Below are positions 11,104 to 23,776 of a stretch of DNA of 64,000 bases, piece by piece. Origin of the DNA: Elephas maximus indicus. Taxonomy: Eukaryota; Chordata; Mammalia; Proboscidea; Elephantidae. The notes below the pieces were generated by a model that had not been told where the DNA came from, did no database searches, and worked only from the letters and a program-made list of their open reading frames with translations. The DNA lies in assembly GCF_024166365.1 (NCBI RefSeq), contig NC_064827.1:15913001-15977000 (forward strand). Reading direction: 5' to 3'. Within the stretch, counting starts at the first letter, position 1, and each line of letters starts with the position of its first letter. Position numbers and translations under genes: made by a program.

Positions 11104-13486
11104 AAAAATATCCAGCACCCAACAAGGTAAAACTGACAATGTCTGACATCCAAATGAAAATCACCAGGCATATAATGAAGCAGAAATGCATGACCCCTAC
11201 TGAGAAAAAAAAAAAAATCAACCAATTAAAAATGACCTGTAATTGACAAGATGTTAGAAGTGGCAAACAATTATATGAAACCAGTTATTGCAACTGTATT
11301 CCATGTAGTTGGAAAGCTAAATAAGACAAAGAAGATACAAAAAAGATCCAAGTGGTACTTCTAGAGATGAAAACAGATGTCTGAGATGATATACACTGAA
11401 TGAGATTAATGACAGATTAGACATGGCTGAAGAAAAGATTAGTGAACTTAAAGACAGCAGCAAAAGCTATTCAAATGGAAATGCACAGAGAAGATACTTC
11501 TGAAGTCTGCATTTCAAAAAGAAAATGACTGCAGAAAGTAGTTAGTTCTAAGATATAAGACTGGAAAACAAATGAATTTTTAATCATGGGAATACATATA
11601 GGCAAACATATTACAAAAAAACCCAGTAATAATGTTTAGCTTGGGTATAAAAATAAGGCAGAGTTAAAATATTAATCAACAACATATAAGATGGATGAGG
11701 CAATAGAGATCAAATTAAGAGTTTTTTAAAATACTATTCTAAAGTATTGTTCAGGAAGTGTGTAGAGATACTAGTTAGCCTTTTAATTTTATGTATAACC
11801 ACTTAAAGAACAGAAATGGAGCACCTAACTTTTACGTAACAAATCAATGAAAACAGCCGTAAGAGAACTAAATCTTCATCTTCCACAGCTGGATGTCAAT
11901 AGATAATACCAAACTGAAAAATCAAGAGATAGCAATATAAGCATGCGATCTAGAAATGTGGAGATAATTACGTGAAAAAAAAAGCTACAAGTTAAATGTG
12001 GACAGTTCTGAGGCATGGAAATTGAAGCTGAATTGGGGTAAAGCAGAAGACTGCTATTTTTTATTATAAGGCTTACTAGTCTATACAACTTTTTAAACTA
12101 TGCAGCACATTAAAAAAAAAATTCTTAAACATCAATTTTTAAAAATCCAAGGAATATCAGCCAGTTAAAACTAAAGATCTTGTTTACATTAAATTATTAT
12201 GTACTCTGTATCTTGCCATGAAATTGAGTTTCTCTACACCTTATACATCGAGAAGGGAAGGAATGCCTTCTTCAATATTCTGCTAACAATGGCAAAAGGG
12301 GTTATAGTGATTTCCCACAGTATGTAACTCAGAGCTTGTTTAAAAGTTTGTTATAGGAAACTGTATCTGTTAGAATATCTACCATTAAAAATTGGGCTTA
12401 ATTACTATGCTTGGCACAAAAAATTGATTTTGGTAAACTTTGTCACAATCATCTCTGCTTATGAGTTCAATGTAAACTCACTAGTTAGGGAAATATCTCA
12501 GACTCTGAGTCTAGAAATTCCCTCTTGTTGGTTGTATGTACAATACATGGTGCTTATGGTAGGTTTTTTCTTTTCAAAATTAAAGTATGACATCTTGTTT
12601 TTCCCAAAGGTGATGGGATTAGGGTGCCAGGAAGCACCAAATACTAGATTCTAGGATCTTGGAATCTATGGATCCTAGAAAAAAAAAAAAAAAACCAGTG
12701 CCGTCCTAGAAGCAATGACTAATGTCAATGAAATACTTTCTTGTCCTGATAGAGGGTCATGTGTTTCTGTCAAAGTGAAAGAGAAGTTAGCGTAAGGAAG
12801 AAAATCAAAGGAGCTGCTGGAGGAGAACCAAAGAACATTTATGGACTTGTTTTTATCTAAAGCAGTGATAAACAACTTTTAGTAGTACCATGATTTCAGA
12901 AACTACTCATAAGTGGGACACTAAGGACCGAGAAGGGTGAGAAGATAACTTCTCAAGTTTATATACTGGGTTAATGTAAAAGCCAGAGTACATAAAGTTT
13001 GCCTAATAGGTCAGAGTTGGCACCAACTGGCTTACTCTTGGAAGAGGGAGAAAATAAAAATCAGGTAATGGAATAATACACACATTCTGTTGGCTCAGAT
13101 GCCTTGATGGGCCATGACGTAGTTTAGGTGTGACGCTGCCATCTGTGTACATTGCCTGAAGTTACTCAAGTGCTGCAACTCAGACTGCTATTCCCTATAA
13201 ACTGTATCTTTTGAGAGAGGCTGATGGAATCTAGCCTCAGATTCAGGTACTGAAGATGCGTGAGAAGGAGAAAGTAAGTCTGGTCTAGTGTGAGCCAGCA
13301 CGAGGCAGAATAATCCTGGGTTGTGAGCCTCCCCTGATCTTCAGTCATGTTCTCAACAGGGGATGGGAATCTGCCTAAAAGCTCTAGAGTTAATGTTCAT
13401 AATCTACCCATTTTTAAAAACTTGGTTAACACTTAAAATGTAATTCATTAAAAAAAAAAATACTACATTAAGAAATGCTGAAGCAA

Positions 13487-13953
13487 TCCTGAGAGAGCAG
13501 GAGAGCAGTGGGATGCAGACCCTAAATTCTCATAAAAAGACCAGGCTTAATAGTCTGACTGAGACTGGAAGGACCCTGGTGGTCATGGCCCCCAGACCTT
13601 CTGTTGCCCCAGGACAGGAACCATTCCCAAAGCCAAATCTTCAGACATAGATTAGTCTGGACAATGGGTTGGAGAGGGATGCTGGTGAGGAGTGAGCTTC
13701 TTGGATCAGGTGGACACTTGAGACTAGGTTGGCATCTCCTGCCTGGAGGGGAGATGAGAGGGTAGAGGGGGTTAGAAGCTGGCAAAATGGACATGAAAAG
13801 ACAGAGTAGAGGGAGAGAGCGGCCTGTCTCATTAGGGGAAGAGTAACTGGGAGTATTTAGCAAGGTGTATATAAGTTTTCATGTGAGAGACTGACTTGAT
13901 TTGTAAGCTTTCACTTAAAGCATAATAAAAATTATTAAAAAAAAAAAAAAAGA
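13487..13953 (+). mobile_element. L1 3' end, 5'-truncated, with 17-bp target duplication
   Basis: 3' UTR ending in CATAATAAAAATTATT and poly(A), flanked by AAGAAATGCTGAAGCAA at 13470-13486 and 13954-13970. Same recent L1 family as 34122-37529. Confidence 0.92.
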
Positions 13954-14198
13954 AAGAAATGCTGAAGCAAACCACATCTTGCTGATAAGGACTGATGAGA
14001 AAACAGTAAGTATGTCAGCTCTGAAAGTTAGTCTCAATTTAAAATTTTGTTCAGAAGTACAGTGGTATATATTTCTAAAATGTTAGCCCCAAAGATTAAC
14101 CCTTCAGTGTTGGGGGAGTACTAAAAGATCGCCTAAGTACAGTTACATAAAACACATTTGCCGATTTAAAAAAAAAAAAAAGGTAAGCAACAGTAAAT

Positions 14199-14246
14199 GG
14201 GGGGGGGGGTGGGGGGTGGGGGGGGTGGTGAGCGGGGCGGGAGGAG
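14199..14246 (+). repeat. Poly-G tract, G-quadruplex candidate
   Basis: Four long runs of G separated by single T bases, then GGTGAGCGGGGCGGGAGG. On the transcribed (minus) strand of BRD10 this is a C-tract. Confidence 0.8.
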
Positions 14247-16498
14247 AGGTTCAGAGACTTTTATTTTTTTTCTGAGCCAGGTCTCATTTTTAATGTTGCT
14301 CCTTACTGGCCTGGAGAAGCGCTGACCTTCTACTGTGTGAAATATAACAGGAAGCTGTGCCTAAGGTTATTTTGGTCATGTGTAACTTAGCAGGAACAAT
14401 GCAATGAGTGAACAGCCTTACTAGAAAACTATAAAGCATCCTAACTTTACTAGTTTAATAAACTTTTACTGAATGCTTACTATGTGTGAGAATACAAAGA
14501 TGTGAACGCACGGACCTCACTGTCAAAGAGTTTACAATTATACCTAACTCATACCTAAGTGCTTTAATTCAAAATATTCCATTAATTGAGGAAACAACAA
14601 ACAATGTATGCAAACTGGTATCATGAAAAAGGAAAGCAAGGTATTTATTTACATATTCTAAAATGAATAATACAACAGAATATCGTATTTGAGGAAGGTC
14701 AACCATATCAAGTATATCTGCCAAGCTTCTTGTTTAGTTGTCAACAGAATCTACTCTGACTAATTAAAGCAGAAAAGTAATTTATCTGAAATTATTAGGG
14801 AGCTTTAGAGAAGCTCTGTAAGGGCCAAGAGCCAATTTAGAAGCTATGAAGCCAGAAACAATCCCAACCACCCTTTGGGGAGTTTTCCAGGAAAAACGAG
14901 ACTGGCACCATCCCCTGACACCTATGATAGTAGGAATGGGCAACACACGCTCTACAACTGTTGTCCTCGCACGACCAGAACTGCTCACTACTTACTATCT
15001 TTGCCAAAAGATAAACTCCCCAGTCCAAGGCTGCCACCCATGTTGCTCCCATGCAAACCCAGGTGAGAAGTGTATGACTGGTCACATGCCTCTACCTTAG
15101 CTCTGAGTGGTTATGAGAATTTTTTTTTTTTTTTACCTTGGTAAGTCAGGATTTGTAATATGGGAAATTGCCAAAACGTAGGGAAGCTTTTCAAAAATGC
15201 TCGGTGTCCACAAATGACAAACATCTATTTCATTACGTCACTGTTATTCTGTTATATGGGATTTGAAAATACATCACTTAATCGTAAGTCATATTTTTTA
15301 TTTTGCAAAAATATAGAAACTCTTAACATTTATATATACATAGGAGGCTGCTTAAACAACTTCCATGTTTTAACTCCAGAGTTCCAAATCAATAAAGTAA
15401 CAATAAGATTATCCAGATATATAAAATAAAGACAGTCTTGTAAAAACAGTAAACAGAGCCAATATTTTTAATATAATTTTTTTTTTTTTTTAGACTTTAG
15501 TTATCACGACTACTGTTAATACCATATTCTAGTTAATAGATGCTTACTTCAGGGAAGCCAACTTCAATTTTAATCAACTTTATTTTAAAAATTACTTAAA
15601 ATGTATTATATACTATCCTGCTTAGTAAACAAATATACAAAATATAATCTAGTCTTTCCTTAATGGCTCAAGGTCACCATTACAAACAGAAAGCAACGGT
15701 AGTGATTAGTTTAATGACTATTTATTTCACCATCTACAAATTCACCTTATCGTTCACCCAATTTTCCAAAAACTTTGACTTGTACTGTTGCTGGCTCCTA
15801 AATCAACAGTGCCTCCTTACACCAATCAGCCCCAAGACTGCCTGCAGTTCTACAGCATTTATCTGAAGGTAGCCAGGGAAAACCAGACTACCAAGCCTTA
15901 TTTTCACCACTGCTCTTGTTCAAGAGACCATTACCTGTCATCTCCTTTACATTGGTTTCCAATACTGCTCACACAAAGGTAACAATGAAGCAAAGCCAGG
16001 ATTTCAGCTTCTGTCAATATGACTTAAGAAACCATTACTTTTAATGGCATACTCTGTACAAAAAGAGTATCTACTGTATAAAAATTAAAATGTAGTTCCC
16101 TTCTCTTATGTTGGAACAGATCACAAATCACAGACCTAGTGTTGAGCTTAAATATTTTTAAATATTGTACTTTTAGGTTTGTGACTGAAAAAAGTGATCA
16201 GCTAAAAATTATATACTCATCAGATAACTGAAATGTTACCATATTAAAATATGGACTGGAATTGTTCAGCATGCTGCTATCTAGCTGGTTTTGAATTTCT
16301 GTTTAAAAAAAAAAAAGTATTTTAACCTATTTAACAGTTTGGAAACATTTTTCTCTTCTTATGCCAAAGGTTTTAAATTTCTTTTAAGTCTATTCCCAGC
16401 ATTAAAGCACAACTACAATAATATGATCTCTGGCACCCTCTGTCTTTCCAACATGACCTTTCTTGAATGGATTAATGATTTCGAAGTCCCTTTCCAGG

Positions 16499-16590
16499 CC
16501 TCCTTAGAAACCCTGTGTGGCAGTTCTACTCTTCCTATAGAGTCGCTATGAGTTGGAATCAACTGGATGGCAACAGGTTTGCATTTGTGT
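16499..16590 (+). mobile_element. AfroSINE 3' half
   Basis: CCTTAGAAACCCTGTGTGGC through ATGAGTTGGAATCAACTGG; the tRNA-like head is missing. Confidence 0.75.
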
Positions 16591-16658
16591 GTGTATGTTT
16601 TTTGGGGGGCAGTGTGAGGGGTATCCAGGTCTAAATTTACAATACCTATATCCTCAAT

Positions 16659-16828
16659 AGGAAACCCTGGTGGCGTAGTGGTTAAGTGCTACGGCTACTA
16701 ACCAAAGGGTCGGCAGTTCAAATCCGCCAGGCGCTCCTTGGAAACCCTACGGGGCAGTTCTATTCTGTCCTATAGGGTCGCTACGAGTCAGAATCGACTC
16801 GATGGGACCGGGTTTGGTTTTTGGTTTT
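16659..16828 (+). mobile_element. AfroSINE, young-looking, with 12-bp target duplication
   Basis: Flanked by exact TATATCCTCAAT at 16647-16658 and 16829-16840. The body retains CpGs (TAGGGTCGCTACGAGTCAG), suggesting a fairly recent insertion. Confidence 0.94.
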
Positions 16829-17849
16829 TATATCCTCAATTATCCTCTAACTTTTGCTAGAGTATTAGATTGATAGACTTGACAGACTGATAGAATTTCA
16901 GGTATTGTGACAGACACTAGGGTAACTACACACAGGAAGGGAGGCTTTGTCTAGCATTCCCATATATCCTGCCACATGTTGCTGCCTAAATGTCACATTC
17001 TCCTTCTGAGTACTCAAAAGAAATCTTGGAATAGGTTCAAAAGACATTTATTGTTTTCTGACAGTAAATGTGCCTGCTCCACTAGTTACCTGGAACCTTA
17101 CAAATTTTGGTATTTATTATATTTTCAAATATAAAAGAATATCATGGTTATTTTAGACATCTTATAGAAAACAATTAGAGGTCAGAAAAAAAAAAAAAGG
17201 TCCACCACTTTTGGTACATTTTATACTTGCTTTTACATAAGCTCACAAAGTTAACACTCTCTTGGCACTGAAGAGAAGGAAAGAAGGACACCATGGCTGG
17301 AATATCAGGAACAAGGAAGAGGGTGATATAAGAAGTTAGAGGGGTAGGGAGATGCCAAAAGGTGAAAGCAAGGTCTTATAAATTGGAAGGCAATTCGTTT
17401 TTGTTGTGTGCTTGTTTTGTTTTGGAAAGACGGGAGGTGATAGCATAGGTGAGTAGCACGATCAGATTTGCATTCTGAAAAGTTCACTCTAGATTTAATA
17501 GACATATTCAGCAACTGGCAAAATCCCCATATTGGTTCCCTGATCTGTGGAGTGAGGGCTATTATCACAGGAAATGCCAAGTGGAAGCCACAAGAACTGT
17601 CTCTATGTAGGAAAACAGTAAACCAAAAGAAGGAATTGCAGAGATTAGTGCCACTTTTGAGGATATGAAGGATACAGGAGTGGTGATTTCCACTACATTA
17701 CCCCATTCAACTCACCTATCTGGCATATGCAGAAAATGGATGAAACATCACACACTTAACCTGGTGATTCCGCTGCAGCTGCTCTTCCAGACGTAGTTTC
17801 AGTTACTGAGCAAATAAACACATCCCCTGGTATGTGGTGTGCCGCTACT

Positions 17850-18042
17850 CACCTGGCAAACCCACTGACGACTCACAGTGACCCTACAGGACAGAGCAGC
17901 ACTGCCCCATAGGGTTTCCAAGGCTGAAATCTTTACAGTAGCAGACTGCCACATCTTTCTCCTGCAGAGCAGCCAGTGGGTTCAAACCACCAACCTTTTG
18001 GTTAGCAGCCGAGCGCTTAACCGCTGCTGTGCTAGGGCTCCT
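17850..18042 (-). mobile_element. AfroSINE
   Basis: Reverse copy from AAACCCACTGACGACTCACAG to AACCGCTGCTGTGCTAGGGC. Confidence 0.88.
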
Positions 18043-18379
18043 TTTTTTCTCCATACCTGTTAGTGAAGACCACCAGAAGCAGTTTGCTTTCAGTTTGGCA
18101 AGGTGAGCAATAAACTTTCACTATACTGCTCAGGGGTATATGAACACTCCAGCCTTGTATCACAATTTCGTCTCCAGGGACCCTGACTGTCTTTCTCTTC
18201 CATAAAACAACACAGTGGACTATCATATTGGTAATATCAGGCTGATTGGATTCAGTGAGCAAGAAGGAGCAACTACTCTAGACTGAACTGGAAAAACATC
18301 TGCATGTGAGAGGGTAGGAAACAAATCCCACAAAAAAATCAGAGTTTTTCTATGTCAGTGTGATTTCTAGGGGTCCAGT

Positions 18380-20042
18380 GGTGTGGTCCATGTCAAGATA
18401 TTCCTTCTGAGGTGAAAGATAAGTTGTTGCATCTGGCCCCTCCTACAGCTGAAAAGGAGGCACAATGCCTGGTGGGCCTCTTTGGATTTTGGAGGCGACA
18501 TATTCCTCATTTGAGTGTGCTACTCCAGTCCATTTACCAGGTGACCTGAAAAGTTGCTAGTTCTGAGCAGGGCCCAGAACAAGAGGCCCTGCAACAGGTC
18601 GAGGCTGTTGTGCAAGCTGTCCTGCCACTGGGCCATATGATCTGGCAGATGCCACGGTGCCTTCAGTGTTGGTGGCAGGTTGAGATGGGGTTTGGAGCCT
18701 CTGACAGGCCCCTACAGGTGAATCACAGCACAGCCCTTAGGATTTTGGAACAAAGCCCTGCCATCCTTTACAGAAAACTACCCTGCTTTTGAGAAACAGC
18801 TTTTGGCTCACTACTGGACCTTACCAGACCGTGGGCCACCACGTTACCATGTGACCTGAGCTACCCATCATGAACTGGGTGTTCTCTGATCCAATAACCT
18901 ATAAAGCTGGGCGTGCACAACAGCACTCCACCATCAAATGGATGTGGTATATACAAGATGGGGTTTGATCAAATCCTGAAGGCACAAATAAGTTACAGGA
19001 AGTAGCCTAAACACACCTGGAACTCACTCCTGCTACATAACCTTTTCTCTCCAGCCTGCACCTAAGGCCTCGTGGGGCATTCCCTACAATCAGCTGACTA
19101 AGAAAACTTGGGCCTGGTGTACAGACAGTTCTGTGTGACACACAGGCACTGGACAGCTGTAGCACTACAGTCCCTTTCTGTGACACTTCTAAAGGAAAGT
19201 GGTGAAAGGAAATCCTCCTAGTGGGAAGAACTTCAAACAGTGCACTTGGTTGTTCATTTTGCTTAGAAGGAGAAACGGCCAGATGTGTAATTTTATACTG
19301 ATTCATGAGCTATGGTCAATGGTTTGGCTGGATGGTCAGAGACATGGAAGGAACATGATTAAAAACGTGGTGACAAGGTCTGAATGGGCAAAAGAAGTGA
19401 AGATATTTGAGTCCCATGTGAACGCTCATCAGTGGGTGAGCTCGGTAGAGGAGGATTTTAATAATCAAGTAGATAGGATGACACTTTCTGCAGGTACCAG
19501 TCAGCCCCATTCCCCAAACAGTCCTGTCACTGCCCACTGGGCTCATGAAGAAAAGTGGCCATGGTGGCAGGGATGAAGGTGACGCTCAGCCAACGTGGAC
19601 TTCCACTTACCAAGACCGACCTGGCTATAGTAATTAGTAAGTGCCCAGTCTACCAGTGGCAGAGACCAACACTGAGTCCCAGATATGGCACCATTCCCCA
19701 GGGTGATCACTCAGCTTCCTCGTAGCTGGTTGATTACACTGGACAGCTTCCACCATGGAGGGGGCAGCATTTTATTTTTACTGGGGCACTTATTTCAGAT
19801 TCCAAGTGGCCTTCCCTGCATGAAATGCTTCTGCCAAAACTAACATCTAGGGACTTAGCAAATGCCTTATCCACCATCATGGTATTCCACACATCACTGC
19901 CTCTGATCAAGCAACTCACTTCATAGCAAATGGAAATGCAGCAATGGTTCCATGCTCACGGATTTCACTGGTCTTACTATGTGTCCCAACATCCTGAAGC
20001 AGCTGGCTTGACAGAACAGTGGAAAGGCCCTTTGAAGACTCG
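18380..20042 (+). mobile_element. Endogenous retrovirus pol remnant
   Basis: Decayed coding-like sequence, read on the plus strand in several shifted frames, that resembles the reverse transcriptase connection, RNase H and integrase part of a gamma-/class I-type endogenous retrovirus. Frameshifts and stops break it throughout, so it encodes no functional enzyme. No LTRs are recognised next to it. Its right part is interrupted by an RTE LINE, and a short stretch after that LINE (21105-21150) looks like its continuation. Confidence 0.65.
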
Positions 20043-21104
20043 ATTATGGCTGTGTGGTTCATAACAAATTATGGATAACACTGCAAAGAACGGAAATTCC
20101 AAAACACTTAATTGTGCTCATGAGGAAACATGATACATAGACCAAGAGGTGGTCATCTGAACAGAACAAGGTGTTCATCAGAATCAGGAAAGGTGTGCGT
20201 GAGGGTTGTATCTTTTCACCATACCTATTCAATCTGTATGCTGAGCAAATAATCCGAGAAATTGGAATATATGAAGAAGAACGGGGCATCAGGATTGGAG
20301 GAAGACTCATTAACAACCTGTGACATGCAGATGACACAACTTTGCTTGCTGAAAGTGAACAGAACTTGAAGCACTTCCTGACGAAGATCAAAGACTATGG
20401 CTTTCAGTATGGATTACACCTCAACATAAAGAAAACAAAAATCCTCACAACTGGACCAATAAGCAACATTATGATAAACAGAGAGACAAATGAAGCTGTT
20501 ACGGATTTCATTTTACTTGGATCCACAATCAATGCCCATGTAAGCAGCAGTCAAGAAATCAAACGATGTACTGCACTGGGCAAATCTGCTGCAAAAGATC
20601 TCTTCAAAGTGTTAAAAAGCAAAGATGTCACTTGGAGGACTAAGGCGCACCTGACCCAAGCCATGGTATTTTCAATCACCTCATATGCATGTGAAAGCTG
20701 GACATGAATAAAGAAGACTGAAGAAGAACCGATGTCTTTGAATTAAGGTGTTGGTGAAGAATACTGAATATACCATGGACTACCAGAAGAACGAACAAGT
20801 CTATCTTGGAAGAAGTACAGCCAGAATGCTCCTTAGAAGGGAGGATGGCAAGATTTTGTCTCGTGTATTTTGGATATGTTATCAGGAGGAACCAGTTCCT
20901 GGAGAACGACATCATGCTTTGTAAAGTACAAGGGTCAGTGAAAGAGAGGAAGACCCTTGACGAGATGGACTGACACAGTGGCAGTACTGGGTTCATGCAC
21001 AGTAACAATTGTGAGGATGACGCAGGACCAGGCAGTGTTTTGTTCTGTTGTACGAAGGGTCACTATGAGTTGGAACTGACTTGATGGCATCTAGCCACAA
21101 CATT
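20043..21104 (+). mobile_element. RTE/BovB-type LINE, 5'-truncated, dead
   Basis: C-terminal half of an RTE reverse transcriptase with its 3' end. A 'VREGCIFSPYLFNLYAEQII' stretch is visible around 20190-20250. The catalytic box is broken: the position expected to be YADD reads stop-HADD (about 20321-20335). A continuous 121-codon frame (20342-20707) follows, then TGTTGTACGAAGGGTCACTA and the tail GATGGCATCTAGCCACAACA. The tail is the one shared with the local SINEs. Confidence 0.85.
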
Positions 21105-21150
21105 AAGGTGCCAGCTAGGTGGCAATAAATTGCAGGGCTGGTACTAAGCC
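21105..21150 (+). mobile_element. Possible continuation of the retroviral pol remnant
   Basis: Short stretch immediately after the RTE tail that fits the next part of the integrase-end region of the element at 18380-20042. Too short to be firm. Confidence 0.35.
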
Positions 21151-21865
21151 TTGTTGATTGTTCCCAGAACAATCTTAGGTCTTCCTATTTCTAGGTGACC
21201 AGCAACAGAAATCTAGTTTACACTACCTTCTTTCTACAAACCTTCCTTTTCTCCAATCTCTCCTATTCCAATCTATTGTATACTACTGTCAGATCAATCT
21301 TTATCCTTTCCACAAACACTCATAAAGCAGAAGTAGTTCTATGAGGCTCTGCACAGGGAAAAAAAGCACTTCACAGTTGGCTCCCAAGTAATCACTGCTA
21401 TGAAAATCATGATGTTAGTGTCAAGGCTGAGTTCCAATCCTACAACTATCAAAGCAAGCTATATTTATCCTTATGAGAACAACAAAATAATTATAAATTG
21501 TCTTTCAGTAGCATTAGCAGTTCCCTATTACAGCAATAATCAGTCCTAACATAGTCGGAGATTTGATTCAGTATAAAAATCACCAGTCTTCATTCTGTCA
21601 GTATAGAAGCTTGAGCAATCACTTAGCCTCTCTGAGACCTAGCCCTTATTTGGAAAATAAAAAAAGTTATATGCACCATCACTTATGTTCTCAAACCCTA
21701 GAAGGTATCACTAATTGAGCTCTTTCTCAATGAACCCAGAGTAAACATAGTCATCTAGGAAATTAACACCTATGGAGAAACTGGCAAAGGTGAAACCTTT
21801 TTGTCATTCCTGAACTATATAATCTCTGGAGTTCTTCCTAATTTTAAAGGTCTACAATTCTACAA

Positions 21866-22030
21866 GAGGCCTGGTGGCGCAGTGGTTAAGAGCTCAGCTG
21901 CTAACCAAAAAAGGTTAGCAGTTTGAATCCACCCGCTGTTCCTTGGAAATCTGATGGGACAGTTCTACTCCGTCCTGTAGAGTTACTATGAGTCGAAATC
22001 AAAAGCAACGGGTTTGGTTTGGTTTTTATG
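21866..22030 (+). mobile_element. AfroSINE
   Basis: GGCCTGGTGGCGCAGTGGTT head; CAACGGGTTTGGTTTGGTTT tail. It ends about 330 bases from the BRD10 exon 2 donor, in reverse orientation to the gene. Confidence 0.88.
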
Positions 22031-22363
22031 ATTCTGTAGACTACAGAAAGGTCTAAAGCTATACAAATCTATATAAAATTCCACTAATTTAAAATTTGTA
22101 ATTCATTTTAGAATACTTCTAAAAATCCAGAAAGTATTCTGAAATTTTTATAAAAATTATTTTTATACAGCTTTAAAGTAATTTGTCTTGAAATTTATCA
22201 TCACAAATTCATACTCTGGTGATAATGTATTTTGGAACACTACTAAAACGATCACAGAAATTTGGTATGGGCATACAAAAGTTATACATCTACTCTTTGG
22301 AAAGTAATTTCTGGAAACTTGAACATCATGAAACTTATTTTATTTTATTTTTTTTACATTTAC

Positions 22364-22564
22364 CTTTTTTCTTCTTTTGCTCTCAGCTGTTCTTCCTGTC
22401 TCAAAACTTGAACCATTATAGATTCAAAAACTCCACTTGTCAAGCCTGCCAAACTTCGCGGTGTTGACCGACGCCTTGTTGAAGTACATGCAGTTCCCTT
22501 CTCATCCTCCAATCCATAATAGCCTCTAGATGTAACTGCTATCGTTGTCTTTTCTCTCAAGTTC
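22364..22564 (-). CDS. BRD10: BRD10 (KIAA2026) coding exon 2
   Basis: This 201-nt internal exon encodes residues 191-256, with split codons at both ends. Reading on the minus strand it is preceded by a pyrimidine-rich TTCTTCTCCAAG acceptor and followed by a GTAAAT donor. Its first base completes the Arg190 codon begun in exon 1, and its last two bases plus the first base of exon 3 make Arg257. The joined reading ...LALLSR-NLREKTTIAV... has no stop. Content: a basic Ser/Thr/Arg patch (STRRRSTPRS, 218-227) followed by a helix rich in Glu, Gln, Lys and Arg (VLRQEEQLRAKEEKR) that continues into exon 3 as a probable charged coiled coil. Intron 1 upstream is 26.85 kb and intron 2 downstream is 14.65 kb, consistent with the very large human gene. 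Confidence 0.92.
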
Positions 22565-22947
22565 CTTGGAGAAGAATAAGTCAATTCACAAGGTCAAATC
22601 TTCTGGATAAGCAATAAACCCCCTTAAGCAGCATCTTAAAAAGAATCCCTTTTTGAGGTAGACCTTGGTAAAACTCACGACTACCTAAAAAGTATTTAGT
22701 TAAGCCTTACTCATTAAGTAGTCTCCAGATTTTTAACCTTCCTACGCAGTTTCTAACTTTCCCTTACTCATGTCATAAAATCATTTCCCTACATTAAAAA
22801 AAAATACAGGACCAAAGCATCAAAATTAAAGAATAAATCACTATCTCCTTCACAGATAAAAAGTTTACTGTTTGCAAAATTAAATGTAGCTCGCTCCTCT
22901 TTTTATCTCTACATATATTTCATAATACCTATCATCAATGGTGTAAG

Positions 22948-23156
22948 GAGTCCTGGTGGGGCAGTGGTTAAACACTTGGCTGCTAACCAACAGGTCAGCG
23001 ATTCAAACCCACCAGCTGCTCCATGGTACAAAGATGTGGTAGTCTGCTTCTGCAAAGATTATAGCCTTGGAAATCCTATGGGGCAGTTCTACTCTGTCCT
23101 GTAAGTTGCTATGAGTCAGGTTCAACTCGACAGCAACAGTTTGGGGTGTTTTTTTT
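22948..23156 (+). mobile_element. AfroSINE
   Basis: GGAGTCCTGGTGGGGCAGTGG head, GATTATAGCCTTGG middle, GCAACAGTTTGGGGTGTTTT tail. It lies in intron 1, antisense to BRD10. Confidence 0.88.
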
Positions 23157-23776
23157 ATCATCAGTATAGGAAAATGTATAACAACACAAAAACTTTTTGG
23201 GGAAAGAAAATTTACAGTTGATAGTATAGGTTGAAGAAATCATAAACAAATGAAGCATTATAGTATAAAATTATAAGCTAAGAATATGGAAATCTCACCT
23301 GTAAAAAGGGTCTAGGAACTACCTCTACCACAAACGTCTCCTTACCCTATGATGTCTTCATTGCTACCCTGAGATACTAATCTAATCCTTAAAGATAATG
23401 ATGAAAAATAGTTTCTTAGCAGTTTACTTTATTATCCACAAGTCCCCTACAATGGGAAAATCAAGTAAGCGCTCAAAGAATATTCATTACGCTGGATAAG
23501 AATCTGTATAAATTACAAGTTGACCCTAAGTCACATGGCTAAATCCTCATGTATACAAGCAAGGGACAGACTGCATCTTACTCTTTAACCTCAGTCTTAT
23601 TGAAAAAACTACTTTTTAAACAGTCTTTTCTCAGAACAAAGACCAAAATGCAATTAATAGATTTTATTGCTCATCAGAAATAAAATTTCATAAGCTTTGA
23701 TACTTATCACTAATAATAACACTAAAAAAACTATGCTGTTTCTCTCATATCAACATGTAAAGATTAGAAGACTGAC

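Larger units (their letters stand above)
7717..22363 (-). other. BRD10: BRD10 intron 2
   Basis: 14.65-kb intron bounded by a GTAAAT donor and a TTTCCTTTAG acceptor on the minus strand. Most of it is repeats, listed separately. Stretches without a confident call are 7740-8500, 11100-13440 and 13980-16490. These are AT-rich and show no gene, apart from a G-run at 14199-14246 and a less AT-rich patch at about 14780-15110. Confidence 0.85.

Noticed and set aside
13522..13863. 113-codon minus-strand open frame, with look-alikes at 37193, 45446-45822 and 62427
   Set aside because: The same L1 3' UTR sequence gives similar antisense frames in each copy; an L1-derived artefact.
19007..19576. Open frames of about 100-125 codons near 19 kb
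   Set aside because: They belong to the broken retroviral pol remnant; frames shift and no complete domain remains.
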